NCBI GenBank assembly: GCA_947478005.1 | Contig: CANJVG010000028.1 | Span: forward strand, 1 to 32,220 | DNA from: Bacteroidota bacterium | GTDB lineage: Bacteria > Bacteroidota > Bacteroidia > Chitinophagales > LD1 | Direction: 5' to 3' | Length of the DNA: 32,220 nt | Shown: in pieces, positions 25,158 to 32,220 of the stretch | How positions within the stretch are numbered: position 1 is the first letter of the stretch | Layout: every line of letters starts with the position of its first letter | Program-made: the position numbers and the translations under genes | Notes under the pieces: model-generated | Told to the model about the DNA's origin: nothing | The model's input: the letters and a program-made list of their open reading frames with translations, nothing else | Database searches by the model: none

Positions 25158-25431
25158 AGCAATGCCTTGGGTAGCCAGAGTTTGATTTTCTTTTACAAGC
25201 GATTTGCGTTTGTTCGTGCTTTGCCCGATTTCGTTCATTCGTTTTTGTGCAAAGCATTTGCCTTGGTATGGAAAATCTATCTGCCAATTCAGCGCAGGCT
25301 TAAATTTTTATAGCTAAAATCCTTTTCGGTCAAGTAGCGTTCCCGCAAATTCTCCGGGAGTAGCAAAATCAAATTTTCTTTCTGCAAACTTGCACCTCTT
25401 TTTTTAATACAATCAATTCTGTTTCCGCAAT

Positions 25432-26115
25432 ATGGGCAAGGACAAAACTTTCAAAATAAATTCCATCAGCACTTTCCTCAACGTGTTTCAAAACCCTCAT
25501 TTCACCAATCCGAAATTGGTGAATCATTTAAAAGAGGAAATTGAACTGAAAGGCTTGTGGAGAAAAGAAGTTTTTAAAAATGAGAAACCACTCATTCTCG
25601 AGCTGGCCTGCGGCAAAGGTGATTATACGATTGCACTCGCACAAAAATATCCCGACATCAATTTTATAGGTATAGATGCCAAAGGAGCTCGGATTTTTAC
25701 GGGAGCAAAGCAGGCTTTGGAAAAGAACCTTGGCAATGTAGCTTTCGTTCGTCTTCGCATTGAAAACATTCTGAACTTTTTTGAAGCAGGAGAGGTGGAT
25801 GAAATCTGGATTACGTTCCCCGATCCTTTTCCGAAGAAGGGGGATGCGAAAAGAAGATTGAGTGCTAAACGTTTTTTAGAACGCTATCAAACCATTTGCA
25901 AGAAAGGAGCTGTCGTTCATTTCAAAACTGATGATTTGCCTTTGTTCCATTCCACCAAAGAAAGCGTGGATGAGTTTGGCCTGAAGACCCTTTATTACAA
26001 AGAAGATATTTATGCTTCGCCATTAGATTTTGAAGAACTGAACATTCAAACCTACTACGAAAAAAGCCACCTGGCAGACGGACGAACAATTAACTACCTT
26101 AAATTTCAGTTATGA
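25432..26115 (+). CDS. trmB: tRNA (guanine-N7-)-methyltransferase
   Basis: 227 residues. SAM-binding motif LELACGKGDYTIALAQKYPD (about 55-74) with FIGIDAKGAR following, and the diagnostic FPDPFPKKGDAKRRL (about 129-143) of TrmB. It makes m7G46 in tRNA variable loops. The C-terminal THAxG-like region is replaced by EKSHLADGRTINYLKF, normal for Bacteroidota. It overlaps the next gene by four bases. The 274 bp upstream show no gene. Confidence 0.95.
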   Translation: MGKDKTFKINSISTFLNVFQNPHFTNPKLVNHLKEEIELKGLWRKEVFKNEKPLILELACGKGDYTIALAQKYPDINFIGIDAKGARIFTGAKQALEKNLGNVAFVRLRIENILNFFEAGEVDEIWITFPDPFPKKGDAKRRLSAKRFLERYQTICKKGAVVHFKTDDLPLFHSTKESVDEFGLKTLYYKEDIYASPLDFEELNIQTYYEKSHLADGRTINYLKFQL

Positions 26116-26534
26116 AAAAGAAGGTAGCTGCTAAACTGAAACCCATCACAGTAAAGAAAAAAGAAAAAAGCAAATCCAAGCCTCCTGTTCAGGAGCGTAA
26201 AGCAAGCTACTCATTCTTCGAAAATGTTTACGAAGTGGCGCGACTGATTCCCAAAGGAAGAGTAACGAGCTATGGAGCCATTGCCAATTATCTCGGTTCA
26301 GGTAAATCGGCCCGCATGGTAGGTTATGCTATGAACTTGGCCCACGCACAGGTGCTGGCAGTGCCCGCGCAACGCGTGGTAAACCGAAACGGCATGCTGA
26401 CCGGCAAGCACCATTTCGGAACACCTGATTTAATGCAACAGCTATTGGAAAAAGAAGGTGTGAAAGTGCAGGATGATACCGTGGTAGATTTCGAAAAGAT
26501 TTTCTGGAATCCGGCTACGGAATTATCGATGTAA
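26112..26534 (+). CDS. Alkyltransferase-like (MGMT-related) DNA-binding protein without active Cys
   Basis: 140 residues. After a Lys-rich N-terminal tail (1-28) comes the MGMT DNA-binding domain: VYEVARLIPKGRVTSYGAIA, GSGKSARMVGYAMN, then VPAQRVVNRNGMLTGKHHFG. The PCHR active site of O6-methylguanine methyltransferases is PAQR, so the acceptor Cys is Ala. This is the hallmark of ATL proteins, which bind O6-alkylguanine and recruit nucleotide excision repair. Start codon overlaps the trmB stop (ATGA), so the two genes are translated from one message. Confidence 0.87.
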   Translation: MKKKVAAKLKPITVKKKEKSKSKPPVQERKASYSFFENVYEVARLIPKGRVTSYGAIANYLGSGKSARMVGYAMNLAHAQVLAVPAQRVVNRNGMLTGKHHFGTPDLMQQLLEKEGVKVQDDTVVDFEKIFWNPATELSM

Positions 26535-26569
26535 TCAACTTGCAGAACTGCTTTTTCAGCTCCCGCTAT

Positions 26570-28984
26570 TTATTTCTTTATCAGCATCAGCCGCTTCGAA
26601 ACAAGCTTTCCATTCAGATTAATCTGGAACATGTAGATGCCGCTTTCGCGCGAAGTTAAATCCAGGGTTGTGTGATTGGTTAGTGCTTCGTTTTGATTGC
26701 TGAAAATAACACGACCCAATTCATCATACACTTTCACCGAAGCTCCAAACAAAGATTTGCCTTCTAAATAAACTTCAAACACACCGGTTGACGGATTGGG
26801 AATTACCTGCAGGCTTTCGGGCAGGATATCGGACAGCGCGCTGATTAAAGTATCTTCCTGATGTTGTGCAATATGCACACAGCCATTGGTAATCAGGCCG
26901 GGTACTTCTTCATAATCGGCATTTACTACAGCTACAATATTCGAAATGCAAATCTGTGTATCGGTCAGTGAATTGAAATACACCCGTAGAAAATTCAAAG
27001 GAGCCAACTGTTTGAAAAGAGAATTTTCATCCGGTGAAATACCCACCACATGGCCTGTGGAGGACCAGCGAACATCAGGCGTATAATTACCCAGCGCGAG
27101 GTTCTTTGCCGAATCTACTATCAAACCGTGCAGTTTAAATTCATAAGCCAATAGCTGGCAATGAGGATTGAGCACACTCAAATCAATATAGTGGTGTACT
27201 AAATCCGTATCGGCAATGCTGAAGGTAACCTCATCAAACGGGTTATAGATATTGAAAGGGAAATCGCAGTGCTTGTGTGTGGTTTGGGTGTTACCCGGAT
27301 GGTGATGACTGTTCGCATTAAATCGCAGGCAGCCGTTTAATCGGGCCGCATCAGTCACTGTCATCAGGCTGTCGCCATTTAAGTCGTTGCAGGTAGAAAA
27401 AGCGAGCGTGTCTTCTTTCAGTCCGTTAAGGTAAAGGTTCATGTCTACACTATCTGCCAACGCATTTGCATTGATATCTCCACGCTTGGCCGAACCGTTG
27501 CAAACCAGATTGCAATCGCGCGAAGCATTGCCGAAAGTATCGCCTACACAATCGGTGTAGGGAACACAATCGGGCAGAATGGTGAACGTCTTGAAACCTC
27601 CGTTGTCGTAATGTAAATTGAAGCAAACCTGTGACCAGTTGTTGGCGTATGTCTTTTCATAATGTCCGAGTTTGTCGGGCGACTGGTCCCAATTAACGCG
27701 CACCACCAGGGTATAGTTGCCGGTGTCAATATCCGTTACATCTATCCACTGGCAATCTAATCCGGCATTGTAAATATCTCCGCAGCCTACCGAAATACCC
27801 ATGTTGCCGCAACCGAATTTGGCCACACCACCACCACTGCATTCTAAATCGAGCACACAAAATCCATTCTTAAAGCCCTGTTGCAGCGGCTGATTGTTTT
27901 GGTCATAAACCAGATATTCGGCATAGCCCGAATAATGCCAGTGACCATGACAGGCATCGTACACAAATTGTCCGCCCGAAGTATCAGGCGCTCCGATAAA
28001 ATAATCCTGATTGCCTACATTGCGGATATGTGTGCTGAAACGAATCAACCTTCTAACTCCATATCCCTGCAAACATCCTTCACTGATGTAACAATTGGTT
28101 TGCGCCACGCTCAGGTTATCGACAAACATGGAAGTTTCCAATTCATTGCCATCCACCGCCAAATCGGGTGCAGCACAAAGCGGGCTTGGCGGATATATAC
28201 AACTGCTGTCGCCAATAGTGGCTAATGGATTATAGTTACACGAAAGCGGGTCGGTGCAGCCTGTTATGGGGCCATGAAATTTTATCTGCCAGGTGATAGT
28301 ACGATTGCGGCAACTGGTATCAAAATCACCAATGCGGATGTAATAAGTACTGCCCGCCACCATAGCCGCAGTAATGCGCGATTGAAGATTTAAGGAGCAT
28401 CCGTCATCATCATAAAAAGTAGTTCCTGCATTTCCTTCCTGCACGTTGATGCCGGTGCAATGGTCATAAACATAAATCTTGGTGTCGCAATTATTGCTGA
28501 AAGCACAGGTGCTTATTTCATAGGTGCCGCTCGAATCAACCGTAAACTGATACCAGGTTTCGGGTGCGGGAGCCGTCATGGTATCCACCGTGGCAATAAA
28601 AGGATTGGCACAGTTCTGACCCTGCGGGCAATTGAAATAAGAAGTTTCGGAGTAAGCAAATGATCCGCCAGCGGCCACTGCCGCACCATTTAATTTAACC
28701 GAGTAAGAACCATTGCCATAACCACAGCAAATGCCATCGCCATAAGTATCGAAGATGGTAAATTTCAGGCAGTGATTGTTGGGCACACAAACCGTATCGC
28801 TGTTAGCCCTGCCGGTATCTATCAGCGCATTGGTGATCCCATCGCGCAGGCTCCAGCTTGTTTCTGAAGGTACATTGTCGGCCAAAATAGTGATGATTAC
28901 TTCCGATTGTCCGCTGCCACAGGAGGCGTAGGAAATTAGACAGCTTGGTAAAATAAAAAGGAAAAGAAGTAAAGCTTTGGTCAT
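26570..28984 (-). CDS. T9SS-secreted protein with lysyl-oxidase-like copper amine oxidase domain
   Basis: 804 residues; signal peptide about 1-20. Residues 22-115 are a Cys-rich domain with DTYGDGICCGYGNG; about 125-235 is a beta-sandwich; GCTDPLSCNYNP (242-253) is a short Cys repeat common in Bacteroidota surface proteins. About 275-460 match lysyl oxidase: copper-talon CHGHWH (His346, 348, 350), Lys372 (GFKNGFC) and Tyr405 (GDIYNAGLDCQWIDVTD) at the places of the two residues that form the lysine tyrosylquinone cofactor. A dockerin-like calcium repeat follows (501-553), and about 725-804 is the T9SS sorting domain. Predicted to oxidise primary amines such as peptidyl lysine outside the cell. 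Confidence 0.87.
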   Translation of the reverse strand: MTKALLLFLFILPSCLISYASCGSGQSEVIITILADNVPSETSWSLRDGITNALIDTGRANSDTVCVPNNHCLKFTIFDTYGDGICCGYGNGSYSVKLNGAAVAAGGSFAYSETSYFNCPQGQNCANPFIATVDTMTAPAPETWYQFTVDSSGTYEISTCAFSNNCDTKIYVYDHCTGINVQEGNAGTTFYDDDGCSLNLQSRITAAMVAGSTYYIRIGDFDTSCRNRTITWQIKFHGPITGCTDPLSCNYNPLATIGDSSCIYPPSPLCAAPDLAVDGNELETSMFVDNLSVAQTNCYISEGCLQGYGVRRLIRFSTHIRNVGNQDYFIGAPDTSGGQFVYDACHGHWHYSGYAEYLVYDQNNQPLQQGFKNGFCVLDLECSGGGVAKFGCGNMGISVGCGDIYNAGLDCQWIDVTDIDTGNYTLVVRVNWDQSPDKLGHYEKTYANNWSQVCFNLHYDNGGFKTFTILPDCVPYTDCVGDTFGNASRDCNLVCNGSAKRGDINANALADSVDMNLYLNGLKEDTLAFSTCNDLNGDSLMTVTDAARLNGCLRFNANSHHHPGNTQTTHKHCDFPFNIYNPFDEVTFSIADTDLVHHYIDLSVLNPHCQLLAYEFKLHGLIVDSAKNLALGNYTPDVRWSSTGHVVGISPDENSLFKQLAPLNFLRVYFNSLTDTQICISNIVAVVNADYEEVPGLITNGCVHIAQHQEDTLISALSDILPESLQVIPNPSTGVFEVYLEGKSLFGASVKVYDELGRVIFSNQNEALTNHTTLDLTSRESGIYMFQINLNGKLVSKRLMLIKK

Positions 28985-29486
28985 GCTGTTGGGTTAGATG
29001 CAGGGAAGTAAAAGTAATAGCAAAAAGCAAACGGAAAAGAGGGAGAGGAGCAAGGCTCTTTTTTCAGGGCGCTGTGGCGGGCTTAAAACCGAATTTGTTT
29101 CTCGAAAATGGAAATAAGCGATGCATGCGGCTTTGTTTTTTAGGGCATAGGGTGCCTGAAATGAATAATTTCTTTCCCAGGAATTGCGCGAATTGTCACG
29201 AATTAGTGCTGCATTGTTCGTCTTTAATTCGTGCAATTCGTGGCATGACATCTCTCTATTTCTTTTTATAAAGAAATGGTTTTTTGTTGATTCAATAGTT
29301 GTATGGGTAGAAGCAAAACGGGTTTAGGAGAACAACAATTTTTTGTAGAAAAATATAAACCCGGCTTTCGAAGATTCAAAACCCGGGTTCGAGAGAATGA
29401 ATTGTTAGCAGGATAAACCAAATGCAGGTTCCGAAGGAGCAAAAGTATCTTAGGATGACGCAATTTTTCCCTTGTAAGCGTCAAAT
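28985..29486. other. Long intergenic region, left part
   Basis: No gene is supported. Besides the inverted repeat at 29186-29243 there is an 8-bp stem CGGGTTTA (29319-29326) / TAAACCCG (29356-29363), and a direct repeat of AAACCCGG at 29357 and 29378, again 21 bp apart, the second inside the palindrome AACCCGGGTT. Nothing else stands out. Confidence 0.4.
29186..29243. repeat. Imperfect inverted repeat of AATTCGTG type
   Basis: The left arm (29186-29205, ending GTCACGAATTA) pairs with the right arm (29225-29243, TAATTCGTGCAATTCGTGG) with a one-base bulge; the loop is about 19 bases. Each arm itself holds two AATTCGTG-like pieces. Similar palindromes are, from memory, common between genes in Bacteroidota and may act as a REP-like element or terminator. 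Confidence 0.65.
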
Positions 29487-29654
29487 GAAATTAAGGATGT
29501 GTCATACTATGTTAATAATGTGTTATTATATGTTACTAATGAGTCTTATTAGGTTAATAGTAATTCAATAAACATTAAAAACACGTTTAATTATGTTAGC
29601 TTTGTGTCTAAATAAATTAAAATTGCGTCAAAAAGTATTACTTTTGTGCCTACC
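29487..29654. repeat. Degenerate eight-unit 21-bp phased repeat upstream of an HTH regulator
   Basis: Reading the sequence in 21-bp rows from 29487 gives eight rows (29487, 29508, 29529, 29550, 29571, 29592, 29613, 29634). TTA at row positions 5-7 is present in all eight; A at 2 in seven; T at 12, G at 15 and T at 16 in seven; C at 17 in six. The consensus is TATGTTA, four or five variable bases, TGTGTC. A ninth partial row upstream (29466) keeps only GCGTCAAA. The last rows overlap two -7-like promoter elements, and the array ends 73 bp before the HTH gene at 29728. Autoregulatory binding is an inference. Confidence 0.65.
29597..29646 (+). promoter_or_regulatory. Two candidate -7 promoter elements inside the phased repeat
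   Basis: TAGCTTTG (29597-29604) and TACTTTTG (29639-29646) both match TAnnTTTG. They fall 42 bp apart in the same row position of the 21-bp array, so the repeat and the promoter consensus partly coincide. Either could drive the HTH gene. No clear -33 TTTG. Confidence 0.4.
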
Positions 29655-29727
29655 TAGAATCAGTCGGGGGCTTTTGACAGGGCTTTTATAGGTTTTTGAA
29701 GAAAAATAACTGCTAAAAACAAAATTT

Positions 29728-30159
29728 ATGGCACCAAGAAACAAAAACACAAGCAATCAATCTAAAACATGGGAGCCGCCCATGCCCAGCCTTGCTTCGA
29801 AACCGTATAAAATTGGATCGGTAATAAAACAGGTATCGGAGGAAAAACACATCAGCCCGATGGAATTGGAGAGGCGTTTGGGTTTAACCCACCGCAATAT
29901 CTATCGCATTTTCAAAAGCAAGCAAATGGCTGTGCCCATGTTGATGCGAATGAGCGAGGCGCTGGGGGTCAATCTGTTTTTAGAATATTGCCCGAATGTG
30001 CCACCCGTGGCCGAGCCGCTGCAAATAGAAAACGAACGACTGAAACAGGAAAATGAGCAACTGAAAAAGCAACTGCGGGAGCTAAGCCCGCTGGTGGATG
30101 AAAACAAAGTGCTGAAAGGACAACTGGATATTTTGCGCGAGGTGTTGAAGGCGAAGTAA
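29728..30159 (+). CDS. HTH transcriptional regulator with C-terminal coiled coil
   Basis: 143 residues. About 28-82 form a Cro/C1-like helix-turn-helix (IGSVIKQVSEEKHISPMELE, RRLGLTHRNIYRIFKSKQM, then MLMRMSEALGVNLF). About 96-142 form a coiled coil (LQIENERLKQENEQLKKQL) that should make it oligomeric. The head (1-27) is polar and Pro-rich. A DNA-binding oligomer fits the phased 21-bp repeat directly upstream, so it may regulate itself. It converges with the M43 protease gene, with only five bases between stops. Confidence 0.8.
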   Translation: MAPRNKNTSNQSKTWEPPMPSLASKPYKIGSVIKQVSEEKHISPMELERRLGLTHRNIYRIFKSKQMAVPMLMRMSEALGVNLFLEYCPNVPPVAEPLQIENERLKQENEQLKKQLRELSPLVDENKVLKGQLDILREVLKAK

Positions 30160-30164
30160 ACGAA

Positions 30165-31385
30165 CTATTCCTTCACCAATTTCAACGAATAGCTCGATTG
30201 GTCGGCTGCCAGAAGGCGCAAAACATAAACCCCCTTGGCGGTAACCGAATTTAAATCAAGATTCAGCGAATTGTTGGAAGACAAAACATGGTTGAAGCCC
30301 ATTACTTCTCTACCCGCTATATCGAAAACCGAAACAGAATAGATGCCCTCTGGCATTCCGCTAATATTAATGGAGGAGTTGAAAGGATTGGGGAAGATGG
30401 AGATGGATTTGGCAGAACTTAGGTTGGTGCCGATGCCGGTGTTAAGGCAACCGGTTACCGAACCTGCACCTATCCATAAACTATCGCGGTGTGCCACAGA
30501 ACTATTGAGGCAGGCAAGCATTATGGCTTTTTGCCCTTCGGTAAACATGTTTGAGCAATAAGAGAACTCCATAAAGTTCTGATAATTTTCAACCACATGC
30601 GGAGTGCAGATGATTGCTTTTCTATAAACGGAATCAATTACAAATAATGGGTTGGCAGCATACAAAGAATCAATTTGCGAGTACAAAATAGTTCGTGATT
30701 GGCCTGATGAATCTTTATACGTTAATGTTGCAGAAGGGCAATGATCCCATCCTTTTGTAAGGGGTGTGTCGTTTACTCCATCATCGCCACAAGCTACCCC
30801 GGGGTTATTGCCACCCCATGGATGAAGAAGATTTAAGTAATGACCTGCTTCGTGCGTCAATGTTCGTGATGTGATTGATGAAGAAGTTCCTATATGACCT
30901 ACATAATTATTGAGAATAACTATTCCGTCTTTTTCAGGAAAACTATCTGCTGTTGCGAGGGAAGGGCCAATGTGTAAGGAAGTGTCAGAGTATCCTGCCA
31001 TAGTGTGAGCTCCCATTTGCCTTACCGTCCAAATGTTTAGGTAGCGAGATGGATTCCATTGGTTTATCTTTTGACTATCTACATTTTGAGAGTTAGTAAG
31101 TGGTGTAAAGATGCGGTCTATACAAATCAGTCGAAACTCTATACCCACATTAGCCGCAATACTTCTAAAAGGCGCGATAATGTTTGCAGTGTCGGCATTG
31201 CGTTTATTGTAATCGTCATTTAAAATGCGCAAACCGTCCTGTATCTGTGCATCCGAAATGTTTTCTGCACCGCCCAGATGCAGCACATGAACTACTACCG
31301 GTATAACATACGGCTGAGCCTGGATAAAGAGAGTACTGCATAAAACAACAGCTACTAAAAACGAGCGGGTCAAAAATGATTTCAT
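30165..31385 (-). CDS. Secreted M43-family zinc metalloprotease with T9SS sorting domain
   Basis: 406 residues; signal peptide ends FIQAQ (about 24). The zinc motif HEAGHYLNLLH (His178, Glu179, His182, His188) is followed by PWG and, at about 268-275, the Met-turn region NFMEFSYC, as in pappalysin-like (MEROPS M43) peptidases. IPVVVHVLH at the start and NIWTVRQM are also typical. The last ~75 residues are a T9SS sorting domain (SIFPNPFNSSINIS, GVYVLRLLAAD). Predicted extracellular endopeptidase. Confidence 0.92.
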   Translation of the reverse strand: MKSFLTRSFLVAVVLCSTLFIQAQPYVIPVVVHVLHLGGAENISDAQIQDGLRILNDDYNKRNADTANIIAPFRSIAANVGIEFRLICIDRIFTPLTNSQNVDSQKINQWNPSRYLNIWTVRQMGAHTMAGYSDTSLHIGPSLATADSFPEKDGIVILNNYVGHIGTSSSITSRTLTHEAGHYLNLLHPWGGNNPGVACGDDGVNDTPLTKGWDHCPSATLTYKDSSGQSRTILYSQIDSLYAANPLFVIDSVYRKAIICTPHVVENYQNFMEFSYCSNMFTEGQKAIMLACLNSSVAHRDSLWIGAGSVTGCLNTGIGTNLSSAKSISIFPNPFNSSINISGMPEGIYSVSVFDIAGREVMGFNHVLSSNNSLNLDLNSVTAKGVYVLRLLAADQSSYSLKLVKE

Positions 31386-31458
31386 AGGCTTTAATTTCTT
31401 GTTGGTGAAATTAAAGAAAAATAAAACAGGAATAATGAAAATGTTTCCGGAGGAAAAA

Positions 31459-31947
31459 TTAATCCTCCATCATTCGGTTGGCCTGGTGCTTATAGAGCTG
31501 CCAATAAGAAATAATCAGCCGCACCTGAAAGGCGAGAATCAAAATCAAACTGGCCGAGCCGAATAAAACCACCTCGGTAGTCATGTACTTAAACAATTCG
31601 TTCTTCAAATCTTCAAACAAAATCACCTTCGGAAAACCGAGGTCTTCGGTAAAAAAATTATCGAGCTTCAGCATTATTTTTTGAAGCGAATACAGTAGGT
31701 AAAAAAACAAGGGAATGTTGAGTGTAAACAGCGCAAACCGCAAAGCTGAGCTATGCAAAAAAGGCAATGACCGCAACGTTACGCTCCACCGGAAATAAGT
31801 AAGCGATACAAAGATGAAAGTGGCATTTATCTTCCAGTAAAAATAGTCGAGCTTAGAAGTTACAGGATATAGAATGGCAAAAGTAACCAGTGCGGTAATG
31901 CTTATCCAAAGCAGTTCCTTAACAAAGTGAAGAATTTTTTCGGTCAT
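31459..31947 (-). CDS. Four-helix membrane protein of unknown function
   Basis: 162 residues with hydrophobic stretches at about 13-30, 40-52, 71-90 and 125-148, and a polar loop (93-122) between helices three and four. No motif recognised. It follows the partial TPR-like gene by 19 bp on the same strand and probably shares its transcript. Confidence 0.65.
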   Translation of the reverse strand: MTEKILHFVKELLWISITALVTFAILYPVTSKLDYFYWKINATFIFVSLTYFRWSVTLRSLPFLHSSALRFALFTLNIPLFFYLLYSLQKIMLKLDNFFTEDLGFPKVILFEDLKNELFKYMTTEVVLFGSASLILILAFQVRLIISYWQLYKHQANRMMED

Positions 31948-31966
31948 AAGGCCTTAGCGGGCAAGA

Positions 31967-32220
31967 TTAATTGTGGCGGTAATAATCCTCAATTTTTATG
32001 GCTCCGCTCAATACTTTATTAAACAAAGCCGTATCCTTCAGTCCCAAATGAACTGCCCGCTGATACATTTCAAGGCTCTTTTTCTCTTCATTTTGCTTAT
32101 GATAAATGAAAGAAAGACCTTCGCATATTGCCGTCAAAGAATCTCCGTGTGCAAAACTTGAATCGGCATAGGCAAAACTTTTTGCCGACTCATTCTTTTT
32201 CATGTAAAGCATCGATAGAT
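31967..32220 (-). CDS. C-terminal part of a TPR-like protein (partial)
   Basis: The frame is open to the right edge, so the start lies outside the window; the in-window ATG codons are internal. The visible ~83 residues contain helix pairs of tetratricopeptide type (ESAKSFAYADSSFAHG, EEKKSLEMYQRAVHLGLKDT). Likely a protein-protein interaction repeat; complete function unknown. Upstream of the membrane protein gene. Confidence 0.6.
   Translation of the reverse strand, partial: LSMLYMKKNESAKSFAYADSSFAHGDSLTAICEGLSFIYHKQNEEKKSLEMYQRAVHLGLKDTALFNKVLSGAIKIEDYYRHN

Noticed and set aside
25158-25431. Repeated GATTT and CGTTTGTTCG/CGTTCATTCG pieces upstream of trmB
   Set aside because: Spacing is irregular (25-26 bp) and copies are few; no structure beyond chance similarity.
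26541-26556. Short GCAG/CTGC hairpin followed by Ts after the alkyltransferase-like gene
   Set aside because: Only a four-base stem with a two-base loop, too weak to call a terminator.

Overview
The window looks like a chromosome segment from an uncultured or little-studied member of the Bacteroidota, probably near the Chitinophagales or Sphingobacteriales. Evidence seen in the sequence: four secreted proteins carry the C-terminal type IX secretion (T9SS) sorting domain, ribosome-binding sites are weak, several starts have TAnnTTTG-like -7 promoter elements, and stand-alone LytTR regulators, a Cys-less alkyltransferase-like protein and M43 metalloproteases are present. No rRNA, tRNA, transposase or CRISPR array was found.

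Layout. 1-0.75 kb: the start of an unknown gene, two arrays of 21-bp-period repeats, and a LytTR regulator. 0.9-7.1 kb: an SGNH-hydrolase gene broken by an amber codon, two T9SS surface proteins (leucine-rich repeat and Kelch type) that share a C-terminal module, the collapsed remains of a third between them, and a small secreted protein. 7.2-17.4 kb: the centre of interest, two convergent gene sets packed with Fe(II)/2-oxoglutarate (2OG) oxygenase-fold proteins. The plus-strand set is PhyH, PhyH, cupin_8/JmjC, cupin_8/JmjC and a GT-C-like membrane protein. The minus-strand set is PhyH, Wzm-type ABC permease, a tandem PhyH-PhyH protein, PhyH and a truncated PhyH. The two sets meet at a joint where both end genes have lost their 3' ends. 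17.5-18.7 kb: two decayed genes, one a LytTR regulator. 18.7-24.3 kb: an arylsulfotransferase-like protein, an outer-membrane barrel, a type I phosphodiesterase/alkaline phosphatase-superfamily enzyme and a small secreted protein. 24.3-25.2 kb: an aspartyl/asparaginyl beta-hydroxylase pseudogene. 25.4-26.5 kb: trmB and an alkyltransferase-like gene. 26.6-32.2 kb: a T9SS protein with a bacterial lysyl-oxidase domain, a long intergenic region with a 21-bp-phased repeat, an HTH regulator, an M43 metalloprotease, a four-helix membrane protein and a partial TPR-like protein.

How it may work together (inference). A lone O-antigen-type permease, a GT-C-like protein and seven oxygenase genes (eight Fe/2OG domains) suggest oxidative tailoring of an exported glycan, lipid or secondary metabolite. 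The iron-ligand motifs vary: HVD, HRD, HQD (three), NQD, HQN, and HAA and HVG in the two cupins. The two cupins lost only the carboxylate ligand and kept the 2OG-binding Thr and Lys and the distal His. That is the pattern of Fe/2OG halogenases, so these two are the best candidates for unusual chemistry.

A second theme is regulatory: three intergenic arrays with an exact 21-bp period, two of them beside a LytTR gene, plus related motifs beside a LytTR pseudogene. A third theme is decay: at least seven genes carry frameshifts, nonsense codons or truncations. Some of these sit in A-runs and could be sequencing errors.
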